The notes: generated by a model not told the origin, from the letters alone. 64,000 nucleotides of DNA from Verrucomicrobium sp. GAS474 (GCF_900105685.1 NZ_LT629781.1:1550001-1614000), one strand, 5' to 3'; shown: positions 25,745 through 34,570, numbered from the stretch's first letter. Translations and numbers: made by a program.

Positions 25745-27055
25745 ATGCTCCCCCTCCTCAAAACCGTCGTTCCCGGCCCTGAATCGCGCCGTTTGGCTGC
25801 CGAATTGGCTCAAAACGAGTCCCGGAACGTCACTTTCCTCTCGCCGGGATTTCCCGTCTTTTGGGACCGGGCCGAAGGGGCTTCCGTCTGGGACGCCGAC
25901 GGGAACCGCTTCCTCGACCTCACCTCGGGCTTCGGCGTCGCCGGGCTCGGCTACGGGGAGAAGAGCCTCGTCGCCGCCGTCGCCGACCAGGCCGCGAAAC
26001 TCCTTCACGGCATGGGCGACGTCCACCCGACGGCCCTCAAGGCCTGCCTCTGCGCCGAGCTTTCCCGCCTCACCTTCGAGGCGTGGGGCGCCGGTCCCGG
26101 CAAGGTCATCCTCGGCTGCACCGGGGCCGAGGCCGTCGAGGCGGCGTTGAAGACGGCGGCGCTGGCGACCGGGAAGCGGGGCGTCCTCGCCTTCCGCAAC
26201 GGCTACCACGGCCTCGGCTACGGCGCGCTGACCGTCACCGGCTCCGACTTCTTCCGCGCCCCCTTCGCCGCCCAGCTCGCCGACTTCGCCCGCTTCGCCC
26301 CCTATCCCGGCCATGAGTTCGACGCGGTGACCTACGCGGCTTCCCTGGAAGAGGCGTTGACGCAGGCGGACCACCCCGTCGGCGCGATCCTCGTCGAGCC
26401 GATCCAGGGCCGGGGCGGGCAGAACATCCCGCCGAACTGGTTCCTGCCGCTCCTCCGGCGGCTCGCCGACCGGACGGGGGCGCTCCTGATCTTCGACGAG
26501 ATCTTCACCGGCTGGTACCGGACCGGCCAGCGATTCGCCTGCGATTACGCGATGACCGTCCCCGACCTCGTCTGCCTCGGCAAGGCCCTTACCGGCGGCT
26601 TCCCCCTCTCCGCCTGCGTCGGCAAGGCGGCGGTGATCGACGCGTGGCCCCTCTCGACCGGCGAGGCGATCCACACCAGCACCTTCCTCGGCAACCCCCT
26701 CGGCTGCCGGATGGCCCTCGAATCGCTCCGCCTGCTCGAGGCCCCCGGCCTCGGCGACCTCGTCATGCGGAAGGGCGAAATCCTCCTTGCCGCCCTGCGC
26801 GACCTGGAGGCGAAAGACCTCGGCTTCGTCCGCGCCCGGGGCCGGGGCCTCATGGCCGGGATCGACGTCGTCGACCGGGCGGGCCGTCCCGATCCCGCCC
26901 GCGCCGGGGCGATCGTCGAGGGGATGCTGGCCGAAGGGGTGATCCTCCTTTCCGACGGGCCGGATCGGAACACCGTGGCGTTCACCCCGCCCTTCGTGAT
27001 CGGCGAGGAGGCGTTGCGCTGGGCGGTGGGGCGGTTGGAGCGGTGGGGGGCGTAG
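25745..27055 (+). CDS. Class III PLP-dependent aminotransferase
   Basis: A 436-residue fold-type I aminotransferase. It shows VWDADGNRFLDLTSGFGVAG near the N-terminus, the cofactor-binding GCTGAEAVEAALKTAA, ILVEPIQGRGGQNIPP, the Asp in LLIFDEIFTGWYRTG, and the PLP lysine in CLGKALTGGFPLSA. This set fits omega-amino acid:pyruvate, acetylornithine or 4-aminobutyrate transaminases; the RTGQRFACDY segment resembles the last two. The substrate is undetermined. It is convergent with a COG0523 gene with a 20-base gap and divergent from pdhA. It stands outside any amino-acid biosynthetic operon here. Confidence 0.92.
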   Translation: MLPLLKTVVPGPESRRLAAELAQNESRNVTFLSPGFPVFWDRAEGASVWDADGNRFLDLTSGFGVAGLGYGEKSLVAAVADQAAKLLHGMGDVHPTALKACLCAELSRLTFEAWGAGPGKVILGCTGAEAVEAALKTAALATGKRGVLAFRNGYHGLGYGALTVTGSDFFRAPFAAQLADFARFAPYPGHEFDAVTYAASLEEALTQADHPVGAILVEPIQGRGGQNIPPNWFLPLLRRLADRTGALLIFDEIFTGWYRTGQRFACDYAMTVPDLVCLGKALTGGFPLSACVGKAAVIDAWPLSTGEAIHTSTFLGNPLGCRMALESLRLLEAPGLGDLVMRKGEILLAALRDLEAKDLGFVRARGRGLMAGIDVVDRAGRPDPARAGAIVEGMLAEGVILLSDGPDRNTVAFTPPFVIGEEALRWAVGRLERWGA

Positions 27056-27075
27056 GGGATCGCGGGGGGAATCCC

Positions 27076-28104
27076 TTATCCCAACGCCGCGAAGTGCGCG
27101 CGCATCGCCGGGGCGTCGATCTCCCGGCCCAGCAGCACGAGGCCGCGCGACGGGACCTCGATCTTGCCTGCCTTCCACACGATCGTCTCGGCCTGCTCGC
27201 CCGCTTTCTGGAAGAGCGCGACCTCTTCGGGCGCGTCGTCGAATGCGAGGAATCCTTTGGCGCGATAGATCTCCCCCGGAGCCGAGGCGAGGAGGGCGTC
27301 GAGTTTTTCCCGAGCGACGGGGGCGGGGAGGGGGAGGAAGAGGGTCGCCCCCGGGTGGCCCTGGACGGGGGGCGTGTGGCCGTGGGGATGATCGGGCTCG
27401 TGGCTGTGGTCGTGGCCGCAGCCGCAGAGGTGGAGCGCGCCGGGCGTAGGGGTCGGCGCGGGCCGGTGGGAGAGGGGTTCCTCGGGGAGGGTGATCGCGC
27501 CCCGCACGGCGTCGATCCGGGGGGCGGTCCGGTTCAGCCGGGCGATGTCCTCGTCGATCTTGGCGAGGGCCTTCGGGTTGGCGCGGTCGGCTTTGTTGAC
27601 GACGAGGAGGGTGGCCCAGCGGAGCTGCTCGCGGGCGAGGGTCCGGTTCGTCCACCAGCCGGGATAGGCCGAGGCGTCGAGGACGTGGACGATGCGGCCG
27701 ACCTCGATGCGGGCGACGAGGCGGGGGTCGGTGAGGCGGTCGAGGAGGTCGTCGGTCTCGGCCATCCCGGAGGCTTCGAGCCAGGCCTGGTCAAGGCCGG
27801 GATCGTCGGCGAGGTCGAGGAGGGTCTGCCCGAGCTGGGGGGAGCTGGTGCAGCAGACGCACCCGGCGGAGAGTTCCGCGAGGCGGGCGATTTTGGAGGT
27901 CGGCTCGCCTTCCGTTTCGGTGCGGGCCGCGGCATGGGAGAGGAGGGCGGCGTCGACGTTCACCTCGCCGAAATCGTTCACCACGATCGCCGTCCGGGCC
28001 CTCGGGAAGCCGGGGGCGGAGAGGAGGTGGCTGAGGACCGTCGTCTTGCCTCCGCCGAGGAAGCCGGTGAGGAGATGGACGACGAGGCGGCGGGCGGGCG
28101 GCAT
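27076..28104 (-). CDS. COG0523 (CobW/P47K-type) metal-chaperone GTPase, first copy
   Basis: A 342-residue G3E-family GTPase. Walker A is GFLGGGKTT at 14-22, the metal site is GCVCCT at 81-86 (CxCC), and NKAD gives base specificity. A His-rich segment (CGCGHDHSHEPDHPHGH) lies near 225-245, and the C-terminal CobW_C domain follows. COG0523 proteins insert or traffic Zn, Co or Fe; CxCC plus a His-rich loop is most often linked to zinc. No target gene is adjacent, so the metal is not assigned. This copy differs from the second copy near 34 kb (GCLCC there, longer His-rich loop). Confidence 0.92.
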   Translation of the reverse strand: MPPARRLVVHLLTGFLGGGKTTVLSHLLSAPGFPRARTAIVVNDFGEVNVDAALLSHAAARTETEGEPTSKIARLAELSAGCVCCTSSPQLGQTLLDLADDPGLDQAWLEASGMAETDDLLDRLTDPRLVARIEVGRIVHVLDASAYPGWWTNRTLAREQLRWATLLVVNKADRANPKALAKIDEDIARLNRTAPRIDAVRGAITLPEEPLSHRPAPTPTPGALHLCGCGHDHSHEPDHPHGHTPPVQGHPGATLFLPLPAPVAREKLDALLASAPGEIYRAKGFLAFDDAPEEVALFQKAGEQAETIVWKAGKIEVPSRGLVLLGREIDAPAMRAHFAALG

Positions 28105-28178
28105 GCGGAGAGGATACCACCCCGCCGCCGTGATTCAATCACGGGCGGCGGGCACCGCCTGGGCAGGAGGGACGGGGA

Positions 28179-28562
28179 CTAGGCCTTGCTGCCCGCGAGG
28201 CTGCGGCGGGAGGAACCGGCGATCGTGCCGCCGAAGCCGAGGGCCTGGGCGAGGCTCTGGGCGCAGGTGTATTCGACGATGGCCTGGTGCTCGGCCCGGA
28301 GGGACTGGAGGAGGCGCATCAGGCCGATGCTGAGCTGGCCCTTGCCGGACGCCGACTTCTTCTTCAGCGAGGTATACTGCTTCTTCAGGAGGACGGCGTT
28401 TTCGAGGCTCTGCTCGCGCTGGGCGAGGAAACCCTTGCGGAGCTCGGCATCGGCGGCGTTCTTGGCGAGGGTGGCCAAGGTCTCGGCCAATTGGCACTCG
28501 GCGAGGTAGAGGTCGTGGAGTTGGGCGATGTGGACTTTCGGGAGGGTGGCGGTGTGGCTCAT
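28179..28562 (-). CDS. DUF892/YciF-like ferritin-fold protein
   Basis: A 127-residue helical protein. IAQLHDLYLAECQLAETLA followed by ELRKGFLAQREQSLENAVLL resembles the first two helices of the DUF892 (YciF/YciE) family, which adopts a ferritin-like four-helix bundle and is often stress-induced. A third helix has HQAIVEYTCAQSL. The usual Glu/His metal ligands are only partly obvious, so iron binding is uncertain. It lies on the same strand as the COG0523 gene downstream with a 74-base gap. Confidence 0.7.
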   Translation of the reverse strand: MSHTATLPKVHIAQLHDLYLAECQLAETLATLAKNAADAELRKGFLAQREQSLENAVLLKKQYTSLKKKSASGKGQLSIGLMRLLQSLRAEHQAIVEYTCAQSLAQALGFGGTIAGSSRRSLAGSKA

Positions 28563-28719
28563 GGGCTAAGAGACGCAGTCCCGATGCCAGCTTGCCAAAT
28601 TAACTCTAACGGGCTGGTACCAAGCGGGTTAAGTTTTCACGTTCTCCCGCGGAATCCGTGCGAATTGCATGACGCCCGATGGGGTGGCTGCATTTTGCAT
28701 GGAATTTCGGGGGGGAAAC

Positions 28720-28763
28720 AAAAAACCCCTTCCGACGCCGGCGATGCCGGCGGGGAAGGGGTT
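28720..28763 (-). terminator. Rho-independent terminator after the TonB receptor gene
   Basis: Read on the minus strand, AAACCCCTTCC pairs with GGAAGGGGTTT around an inner GCCGGC/GCCGGC stem, and the hairpin is followed by a run of T (TTTTTTG). It lies 18 bases beyond the stop codon of the receptor gene and separates it from the DUF892-like gene. Confidence 0.9.
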
Positions 28764-28781
28764 TGGCGGGAGGGACGGTCT

Positions 28782-30701
28782 TTAGTAGGTCAGCTTGAAC
28801 CCCGCATAGAAGGCCTGGCTGAGGGTCGGGTAGCCGGGGATTTCCTCGTAGTGGTTGTTGAGGAGGTTCTCGATCCGGCCGAAGACGGAGACGTTCGAGG
28901 TGATCTTCCACGTCGCGGCGAAGCGGGTGGAGAAGATGTTCTTCGGGTTGAACGTGGCGAAGGTCGCGGCGTCGGTGTCCTGCATCCCGTTGAGCCAGCT
29001 GCCGCCGAGGGCCAGGGTGACGTTCTCGGCGGGACGGCCCGTGACGTCGAACGAGGTCTCGTTGCGGGGGCGGCGCACCAGCCGGGCCATCGTGTCGGTG
29101 TTGATGGCGTCGAGGTAGGTGTAGGCGGCGGTGATGTCGAGTTCCTTGATCGGATGGATTCCGGTCGTGACCTCGACGCCCTGCGTCCGCGTGTGGCGGA
29201 GGTTGAGCGGGGTGGCGACGGGGGTGTAGATCAGGTTGTCGATCGAGTTCTCGAAGAACGTGCCGCCGACGGTCCACTTGCCGCCGAAGAAGGGCTGCTC
29301 CGCGCCCGCCTCCCAGCCGCGCGTCTGTTCGGGCTTCAGGTTGAAGTTCGGGATCTGGAAGCCGCCGTAGGTCAGGAAGTTCTGGTCCGAGGGGGCCGTC
29401 GTCGAGGTGCCGTAGGAACCGAGGAACTTCGTCTTCGTGGCGGGGACGACGTAGCTCGTCGCCGCGCGCCAGTTGAAGAAGTCGCCGTAGTCGGAGTAGC
29501 CGTCGAGGCTGACGCTCGGGACGAGGTGCCAGCCGGGGAGGGCCTCCCAGTCGACGCCGGTGTGGACGTTCTTGTTCGTCTGGTGGTTGTTGTAGGTGAG
29601 CGAGCGGAGCGAGTCGTCGTACTGCCACGTGGTCTTGTCCTCGAACTGGCCGCCCGCCGCGATGGAGAGGGTCTCGATCGGGGTGATCGTGTGGTTCCAG
29701 TCGACCTCGTTCGAGTTCACCTGCTGGCGGTTGTTGGCCGAGGGCTCGTTGTCGTTGGCCATCCGCTGCTGGCTGTGCTGGAAGGAGAGGGACTGGCTCC
29801 AGGCCTCGGTCGTCTTCCAGTCGAGCGTCGGGCTGACGCTCCAGGTCTCCCACTGCTGCCATTTCTTCAGGCTGGAGGAGGGGACCGATCCGGGGTTCTG
29901 GACGGTGGTGACGCGGTAGGCCGAGGCGAGGGAGAGGCGGACGTCGTCATAGGCCTGGTAGCCGAGGTTCGCCGTCGCGTTCTCGCGGTCGTAGTCGTTG
30001 TTCCGGCGCTGGTTCGAGGTCAGGAGGGAGGAGTAGGCGGCGCTGTAGTCGAACTTCCCCTGTGCGCCCCGGGCGGAGACGGTCTCGTGGAAGGTGTTGA
30101 AGCTCCCCGCCTCGACGGTGACGGCGTACTCGGGCTTCTTCATGCCCTGGCCGCTCTTCGTGATGATGTTGATGACGCCGCCGGCGGCGCTGTTCCCCTG
30201 GACGGCGGAAAGGGGGCCGCGGGCCACCTCGATCCGCTCGACGTTGTCGAGGGGGAGGTCGGTGATGTCGTACGCGCCGTCGAAGCCCTGGGGCAGGCGC
30301 TTCCCGTCGATCAGGACGAGGGTCTGGTTCGAGTTCATCCCGCGGATGAAGACGCCGGTGACCTGGCCGGGGGTGCCGGGGGTGGCGGTGCGGAGGCCGG
30401 GGACGTTCTGGAGGGCCTGGACGACGTTCTGGTAGCCGTTGTCCTCGATCTCCTTCGCCGAGATGACGGTGACGCTGGAGGAGGTCTGGCTGAGGGGCTC
30501 GGGAATCCGCGTCGCGGTGACGATGACGGGGTCGAGGTCGAGGTCGGTGGTGTCATCCGTCGCCGACGAGGCCGGGGCGGAGGAGGTGGCGGAAGTCGAG
30601 GACGAGGTCTTCGACGACGTGGAGGCGGCCTGGAGGGAGCCGAGGCCGGGGAGGGCGAGGGCGATGGCGAAGGCCAGCCCGCGAACGGAGATGCGCTGCA
30701 T
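28782..30701 (-). CDS. btuB: TonB-dependent outer-membrane receptor, BtuB-like
   Basis: A 639-residue receptor. A signal peptide (about 26 residues) is followed by a Ser/Thr-rich linker, a TonB box-like stretch (DPVIVTATRIPEP), the plug domain (about 60-170, with NVERIEVARGPLSAVQGNSA), and a 22-strand barrel ending in AFYAGFKLTY. Vitamin B12 is proposed as ligand because a cobalamin riboswitch precedes the gene and the size fits BtuB. A good ribosome site (AAGGAAAGG) lies before the ATG. No BtuCDF transporter or corrinoid biosynthesis gene is in the window. Other ligands such as nickel-corrinoid precursors remain possible. Confidence 0.88.
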   Translation of the reverse strand: MQRISVRGLAFAIALALPGLGSLQAASTSSKTSSSTSATSSAPASSATDDTTDLDLDPVIVTATRIPEPLSQTSSSVTVISAKEIEDNGYQNVVQALQNVPGLRTATPGTPGQVTGVFIRGMNSNQTLVLIDGKRLPQGFDGAYDITDLPLDNVERIEVARGPLSAVQGNSAAGGVINIITKSGQGMKKPEYAVTVEAGSFNTFHETVSARGAQGKFDYSAAYSSLLTSNQRRNNDYDRENATANLGYQAYDDVRLSLASAYRVTTVQNPGSVPSSSLKKWQQWETWSVSPTLDWKTTEAWSQSLSFQHSQQRMANDNEPSANNRQQVNSNEVDWNHTITPIETLSIAAGGQFEDKTTWQYDDSLRSLTYNNHQTNKNVHTGVDWEALPGWHLVPSVSLDGYSDYGDFFNWRAATSYVVPATKTKFLGSYGTSTTAPSDQNFLTYGGFQIPNFNLKPEQTRGWEAGAEQPFFGGKWTVGGTFFENSIDNLIYTPVATPLNLRHTRTQGVEVTTGIHPIKELDITAAYTYLDAINTDTMARLVRRPRNETSFDVTGRPAENVTLALGGSWLNGMQDTDAATFATFNPKNIFSTRFAATWKITSNVSVFGRIENLLNNHYEEIPGYPTLSQAFYAGFKLTY

Positions 30702-30754
30702 TGGGGATCCTTTCCTTGCTGGTGCGGCAAGAGATGAGGGTTGCGGAAACGGGT

Positions 30755-30968
30755 TCCCGGATCGGTCAGATGTTCGGACTCCGAGCTTCGGCGGGAGGAT
30801 TCTCCCGTTGCCCGTTCCCCGGCCTTCACCAAGGCGCCTGAAATGGCAGGCGCCCCGATTGGCGATGTTCTCCCGGCCCGAAGAGGGGGCGGGGAGATGG
30901 GGGACAGGACTGGCTCGTTACCGCAGCGTCCACTGTGGCCGGTTTTCACGGCCTTCCCTGAATCGATG
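30755..30968 (-). promoter_or_regulatory. Cobalamin riboswitch upstream of the BtuB-like receptor gene
   Basis: Read on the minus strand, the leader carries the class elements in order: GGGAAGGCCGTGAAAACCGG, then GACGCTGCGGTAACGAGCC, then GCGCCTGCCATTTCAGGCGC (the CTGCCA core box), and finally TCCGAACATCTGACCGATCC near the 3' end. These match, block by block, my memory of the E. coli btuB leader. The 3' end lies about 55 bases before the start codon, so translational control by hiding the ribosome site is possible. The 150 bases upstream, to the start of the next gene on the other strand, should hold its promoter; I see no certain -35/-10 pair there. Confidence 0.93.
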
Positions 30969-31117
30969 GGATGAAAGACTCTTCGCGGAAAGGGTTACAT
31001 AGGCGGGAGGGCTGGAAGGGGGGGTTAAAGGGGAGGGACGATGCCGGAACGGGGGGGCGGGAGTCAATCCCCGCTTCGGGCTTTATCCGCCGGGGCCGGG
31101 GAGGCATTCTTTCGGCC

Positions 31118-31579
31118 ATGCGCCTCGGCCTTCCTCTCGCCGCCCCGTTTCTCCTCGTCGTCGGGATCGTGTGGTGCGTTGCCGCCGTCGCGGTCGGCTC
31201 CCCGGTCCGGCCCGCCGTGGCGGTCGCGTGCTTCGCGGGGTTGCTGTTTCGGGAGCGATGGGTGCCGGGCCTTGCCTTCGCGATCCTGGCTGCCAATCAG
31301 GCGTGGGCGATCTCCCGCGCCGTCGATCCGGGGGTCTCTTTCCTCATGGAATGGGGCGATTTGGCGTGCGTTCTCCTCGCGGTTTTCCTGGGCCGCCATC
31401 TCCGGCGGGAGCCGTCATGGTGGAAGATCGTCGGCGGGATTGCGCTGCTGAGCGTGGTGCCGGGGGGGGAGTGGAGGCCGGTCTGCTGGGGGTCGGTCGG
31501 TGCCGATATGGCCTATACGATCTTGGCGTTGATTTTTCTGGCCTTTGCGCTTCGGGCTGGGAAGCGGGCTGTAGGGTGA
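31118..31579 (+). CDS. Small integral membrane protein of unknown function
   Basis: A 153-residue hydrophobic protein with about five transmembrane helices (for example PLAAPFLLVVGIVWCVAAVA and YTILALIFLAFALRAGKRAV). The start was placed at the ATG for MRLGLPLAAPFL, because the 49 in-frame codons upstream encode Gly/Arg-rich sequence unlike a protein and overlap the presumed receptor promoter region. I recognise no family. It is divergent from the receptor gene and stops 17 bases before an intergenic repeat. Confidence 0.6.
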   Translation: MRLGLPLAAPFLLVVGIVWCVAAVAVGSPVRPAVAVACFAGLLFRERWVPGLAFAILAANQAWAISRAVDPGVSFLMEWGDLACVLLAVFLGRHLRREPSWWKIVGGIALLSVVPGGEWRPVCWGSVGADMAYTILALIFLAFALRAGKRAVG

Positions 31580-31595
31580 AGGGAGCGCGGGGGAG

Positions 31596-31955
31596 GGGCA
31601 GCCCTTCGGGACCGGGTACATCTCCCTGTACAGCTGGACGAGCCATGGGAAGGAGCATCCAAGGATGCAGGCCCATCTCCTCGGTGCTGAACCCCTGAAG
31701 ATATCTCTCCCATACGTTTCCCTCCCGCTGGGAGTCTGGGCGTATGGGTACCGCTTCCCCTTCAGTACGTACCCTCGGACGCTCGGGAAGCAGCCGATTT
31801 TAATCCAGTTCGGAGACGAGGCGCCGCCCAAACGCGTCCGCCTAGCTCAGGCCCTCCGAAGGGGAGGTTCGAGGAGGGGCGGAGCCCCTCTTGGGCTATA
31901 AAGCGGATCGCCTCCAGCTGTACAGCGTCGACCCCGCCAGCCCCAAAGGGCGCTC
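31596..31955 (-). repeat. Intergenic repeat element, copy 3
   Basis: A 360-base copy lacking much of one half. It begins with GGCAGCCCTTCGGGACCGGG and GTACATCTCCCTGTACAGCT, then GCCATGGGAAGGAGCATCC. In the centre are the stem CCATACG/CGTATGG enclosing CTCCCGCTGGGAG, then CGATTTTAATCCAG. Near the right end are GAGGGGCGGAGCCCCTC, GGATCGCCTCCAGCTGTAC and a terminal GCCCCAAAGGGC hairpin. It fills the whole gap between convergent genes, which contains no gene. Confidence 0.87.
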
Positions 31956-31964
31956 CCCAACCCC

Positions 31965-33020
31965 CTACCCAATCTTAAACACCACCACCCCACCATCCTC
32001 GCACCCCGCCGCGAGGAGTGATCCATCCGGCTTCCACGCGAGCGTGGATGCAGGGCTCTCCGGCAGGGCGCGGATGCCCGCCGGGTTCTCGTCGCCGATG
32101 CGCCAGAGGAAGAGGAGGTGTTCCTTGCCGACGGAGGCGATGCGGTTCGGATCGGTCGGGTGGGCGGCGATGGCGGTGACGTTTTCGGAGTGGCCCATCC
32201 ACTCGATCGGGGCGCTCCCCTCGGGGCCTTCCCCGTCGAAGCTCCAGCAGACGACGTTGGGGCCGCCGCCGGTGCTCAGGTGCTTGCCGTCGGCGTGCCA
32301 GGCCAGTTCGCGGACCTTGCCGGGGTAGCCGCCCATGCGGAGGGTGTGCTCGGTGCCGACGCGCCAGACCTGCATCGAGCCGTCGCCCGTTCCGGCGGCG
32401 ATCCACTCGCCGTGGAGGTCCCAGGCGGCGGCGAGGACGGAGGTCGACCATTCGGCCCCGGTGACGGCTTCGTCGTTGCCCGGTTCCCAGACCTGGACGC
32501 CGCCGTAGCCGGCGACGAGGAGGCGGTGGGCGTCGAGGTCGGGCTCCCAGGCGATCGAGGCGACGGTCGCCTTGCCCTCGCCGGTCTTGCCCTTGGCCTC
32601 GCCCGCGGCGTTCCAGAAGGTGACGCTCTTCCCGGCGGCGACGGCGAGGTAGGCGCCGTCGAACGACCACGCGCCCTGCTCGACCCATTTTTTCTTCGGA
32701 TCGGGGGTCCACTCGCGGAGGGGCGACCCCTTCGCCGCGTCCCAGAGGCGGACGACGCCGTCCTGGCCGCCGGTGGCGAGGATCGGGTCGCGCGGGTGCC
32801 AGGCGAGCCAGAGGATGCTGTCGCTGTGGGCGGCGGGCTTGTGCCAGCGGGGTTTCCCGGTGACGCCGTCGAGGACGACGAGTTCCCCGCCGAGGGTGGC
32901 GGCGGCGACGGTGTGGCCGTGGGGGGCCCAGGCGAGGGCGTGGATGAATTCGCCGCCCTGCCACTTCCAGAAGGGAGGGCGGGCCTTGGCGAGCTTGACG
33001 AGGGCGGCGGAGGGTTCCAT
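31965..33020 (-). CDS. WD40 beta-propeller protein paired with a COG0523 GTPase
   Basis: A 351-residue protein made of about six or seven WD40 repeats; clear ones are LAWHPRDPILATGGQDGVVR with LWDAAKG, AAAWDLHGEWIAAGTGDGSM with QVWRVG, and AIAAHPTDPNRIASVGKEH with LLFLWRIG. It has no signal peptide, so it is cytoplasmic. It starts 20 bases after the stop of the COG0523 gene on the same strand, so the two are very probably cotranscribed. From memory, zinc-linked COG0523 genes in some bacteria have a WD40 neighbour; a shared role in metal supply is inferred, not shown. Confidence 0.9.
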   Translation of the reverse strand: MEPSAALVKLAKARPPFWKWQGGEFIHALAWAPHGHTVAAATLGGELVVLDGVTGKPRWHKPAAHSDSILWLAWHPRDPILATGGQDGVVRLWDAAKGSPLREWTPDPKKKWVEQGAWSFDGAYLAVAAGKSVTFWNAAGEAKGKTGEGKATVASIAWEPDLDAHRLLVAGYGGVQVWEPGNDEAVTGAEWSTSVLAAAWDLHGEWIAAGTGDGSMQVWRVGTEHTLRMGGYPGKVRELAWHADGKHLSTGGGPNVVCWSFDGEGPEGSAPIEWMGHSENVTAIAAHPTDPNRIASVGKEHLLFLWRIGDENPAGIRALPESPASTLAWKPDGSLLAAGCEDGGVVVFKIG

Positions 33021-33040
33021 GGCGCGGGGTCGCGGGGGAA

Positions 33041-34480
33041 TTAGGCGGCGCAGGCGCGGACGCCCGCGTTCAGCGCGGCGCGGTCGAGGTTCTTCCCGAT
33101 GAAGACGAGGCGGCTGCGCCGCTCCTTGTCGCCCCACGGGCGTCCGGGCCGTCCGTCGAGGAGCATGTGGACGCCCTGGAAGACGAATTCCTTCTCCTGC
33201 CCGACGAGGGCGACGATCCCCTTGAAGCGGTACAGATCGGCCCCCTTGTTCTTCAGGAGGTCGCCGATCCATTTCTCGAACGGCTCGAGCTTCAGCTCGC
33301 CCGGGAGGTCGATGCCGACGGAGGAGACGCCTTCCTCGTGCTCGTGGCCCATCTCGCCGTGGCCGGTGCCGGGGGCGTGCGTATGGCTGTGTCCGTGCTC
33401 GTCGCAATCGGCACCCCCGCCGAAGCCGTGGCCTTCGGAATGGGGGATAACCTTCCCCTTCTTTTCCAGGCGAAAGCCGGTTTCGTCCGGCGTGAATTCG
33501 GTGAAGAGGGCGTAGCCGCCCATGTCGGGAATCTTCACGGAGAAGACGACTTCGCCCTCGCCATCGCCTGAAAGATCGAGCCGGAGCGGGACCTCGGCGG
33601 GCGTGATCGGGGCCTTGCCGCCGGGGGCGACGTTGCGAGAGGCTTTGCCGAAGATCTCTTCCGCCGTGTGCTCGGCGATGTGGAGGCCCTTGTGGCTGAC
33701 GTGGGCGTTGGGGAAGAGGGCGACGGTCTGCGCGGCCTTCGTTCCCGCCTTGAAATGGAGCGTGTACTCGCCCGAGTCGAGCCGCCAGAGGCCGCCCCAG
33801 GTGAAGGGGGCCTTCTCCTCGGGCAGGAGACGGGGATCGACGTCGAGGGCCTTGTCGAGGTCGAACGCGCCGACGCCGATCACCTTGTCGATGGCGATGT
33901 CGGAGTTCTGGGTCCGGTGGATCACGGCGAGGCGGTTGATGAGGCGGATCCGCTTTTCGACCTCGTCGGCCTCGGCGGGGGTGACGAGGTCGATCTTGTT
34001 GAGCAGGACGATGTCGGCGAAGGCGATCTGCTTCCGGCATTCCTCGCTCGAGTCGATGTGGAGGAGGAGGTGCTTCGCGTCGACGACGGTGACGACGGCG
34101 TCGACCCGGAGCTGGGATTTCATTTCGTCGTCCATGAAGAAGGTCTGGATCACCGGGCCGGGATCGGCGAGGCCGGTCGTCTCGATGAGGACCGAGTCGA
34201 ACTTCTGCTTCCGCTTCAGGAGGGTGCCGAGGACCCGGATGAGGTCGCCCCGGACGGTGCAGCAGAGGCAGCCGTTGTTCATCTCGAAGACCTCCTCGTC
34301 GCTCTGGACGACGAGGTCGTGGTCGATCCCGATCTCGCCGTACTCGTTCTCGATCACGGCGATCTTCTTCCCGTGGTTCTCGGTGAGGATCCGGTTGAGA
34401 AGGGTCGTCTTCCCGGAGCCGAGGAATCCGGTGATCAGGGTGACGGGAATGGCGGGAGGGGGGACGGGAGCCTGCGACAT
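33041..34480 (-). CDS. COG0523 (CobW/YeiR-type) metal-chaperone GTPase, second copy
   Basis: A 479-residue G3E GTPase. Walker A is GFLGSGKTT at 18-26, the switch segment is ENEYGEIGIDHDL, the metal motif is CLCC at 71-74, and the base motif is NKID. A long His-rich region (DEHGHSHTHAPGTGHGEMGH) precedes the C-terminal CobW_C domain, which ends with GVHMLLDGRPGRPWG. The start is the ATG for MSQAPVPPP; an upstream ATG 12 codons earlier is possible. This canonical GCLCC form is often induced under zinc limitation. It heads a two-gene operon with the WD40 protein. Confidence 0.94.
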   Translation of the reverse strand: MSQAPVPPPAIPVTLITGFLGSGKTTLLNRILTENHGKKIAVIENEYGEIGIDHDLVVQSDEEVFEMNNGCLCCTVRGDLIRVLGTLLKRKQKFDSVLIETTGLADPGPVIQTFFMDDEMKSQLRVDAVVTVVDAKHLLLHIDSSEECRKQIAFADIVLLNKIDLVTPAEADEVEKRIRLINRLAVIHRTQNSDIAIDKVIGVGAFDLDKALDVDPRLLPEEKAPFTWGGLWRLDSGEYTLHFKAGTKAAQTVALFPNAHVSHKGLHIAEHTAEEIFGKASRNVAPGGKAPITPAEVPLRLDLSGDGEGEVVFSVKIPDMGGYALFTEFTPDETGFRLEKKGKVIPHSEGHGFGGGADCDEHGHSHTHAPGTGHGEMGHEHEEGVSSVGIDLPGELKLEPFEKWIGDLLKNKGADLYRFKGIVALVGQEKEFVFQGVHMLLDGRPGRPWGDKERRSRLVFIGKNLDRAALNAGVRACAA

Positions 34481-34553
34481 AGGGAGAGGAAGATAAGCGC
34501 AATCGGTTTGCGCCACAAGCCCGACCGGGTTCCCTGGAGTGAGCGCATCAGAA

Positions 34554-34570
34554 GTTACTTATTTATTAAC
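34554..34570. promoter_or_regulatory. AT-rich imperfect inverted repeat upstream of the second COG0523 gene
   Basis: GTTACTTATTTATTAAC is a 17-base sequence with GTTA/TAAC arms, standing out as AT-rich in a GC-rich genome and lying about 75 bases upstream of the COG0523 start codon. Its shape is like operators of Fur-family metalloregulators (Zur sites often contain GTTA...TAAC), but the centre is not symmetric. The intergenic region is shared with the divergent receptor-like gene, so it could serve either. Confidence 0.35.

Noticed and set aside
28179-30968. B12 operon including the neighbouring CobW-type GTPase
   Set aside because: A strong terminator separates the receptor gene from the DUF892-like and GTPase genes, and the GTPase's CxCC motif and His-rich loop fit general metal handling.
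31596-31955. CRISPR array
   Set aside because: No short direct repeats at regular spacing and no cas genes; the repeats are dispersed.
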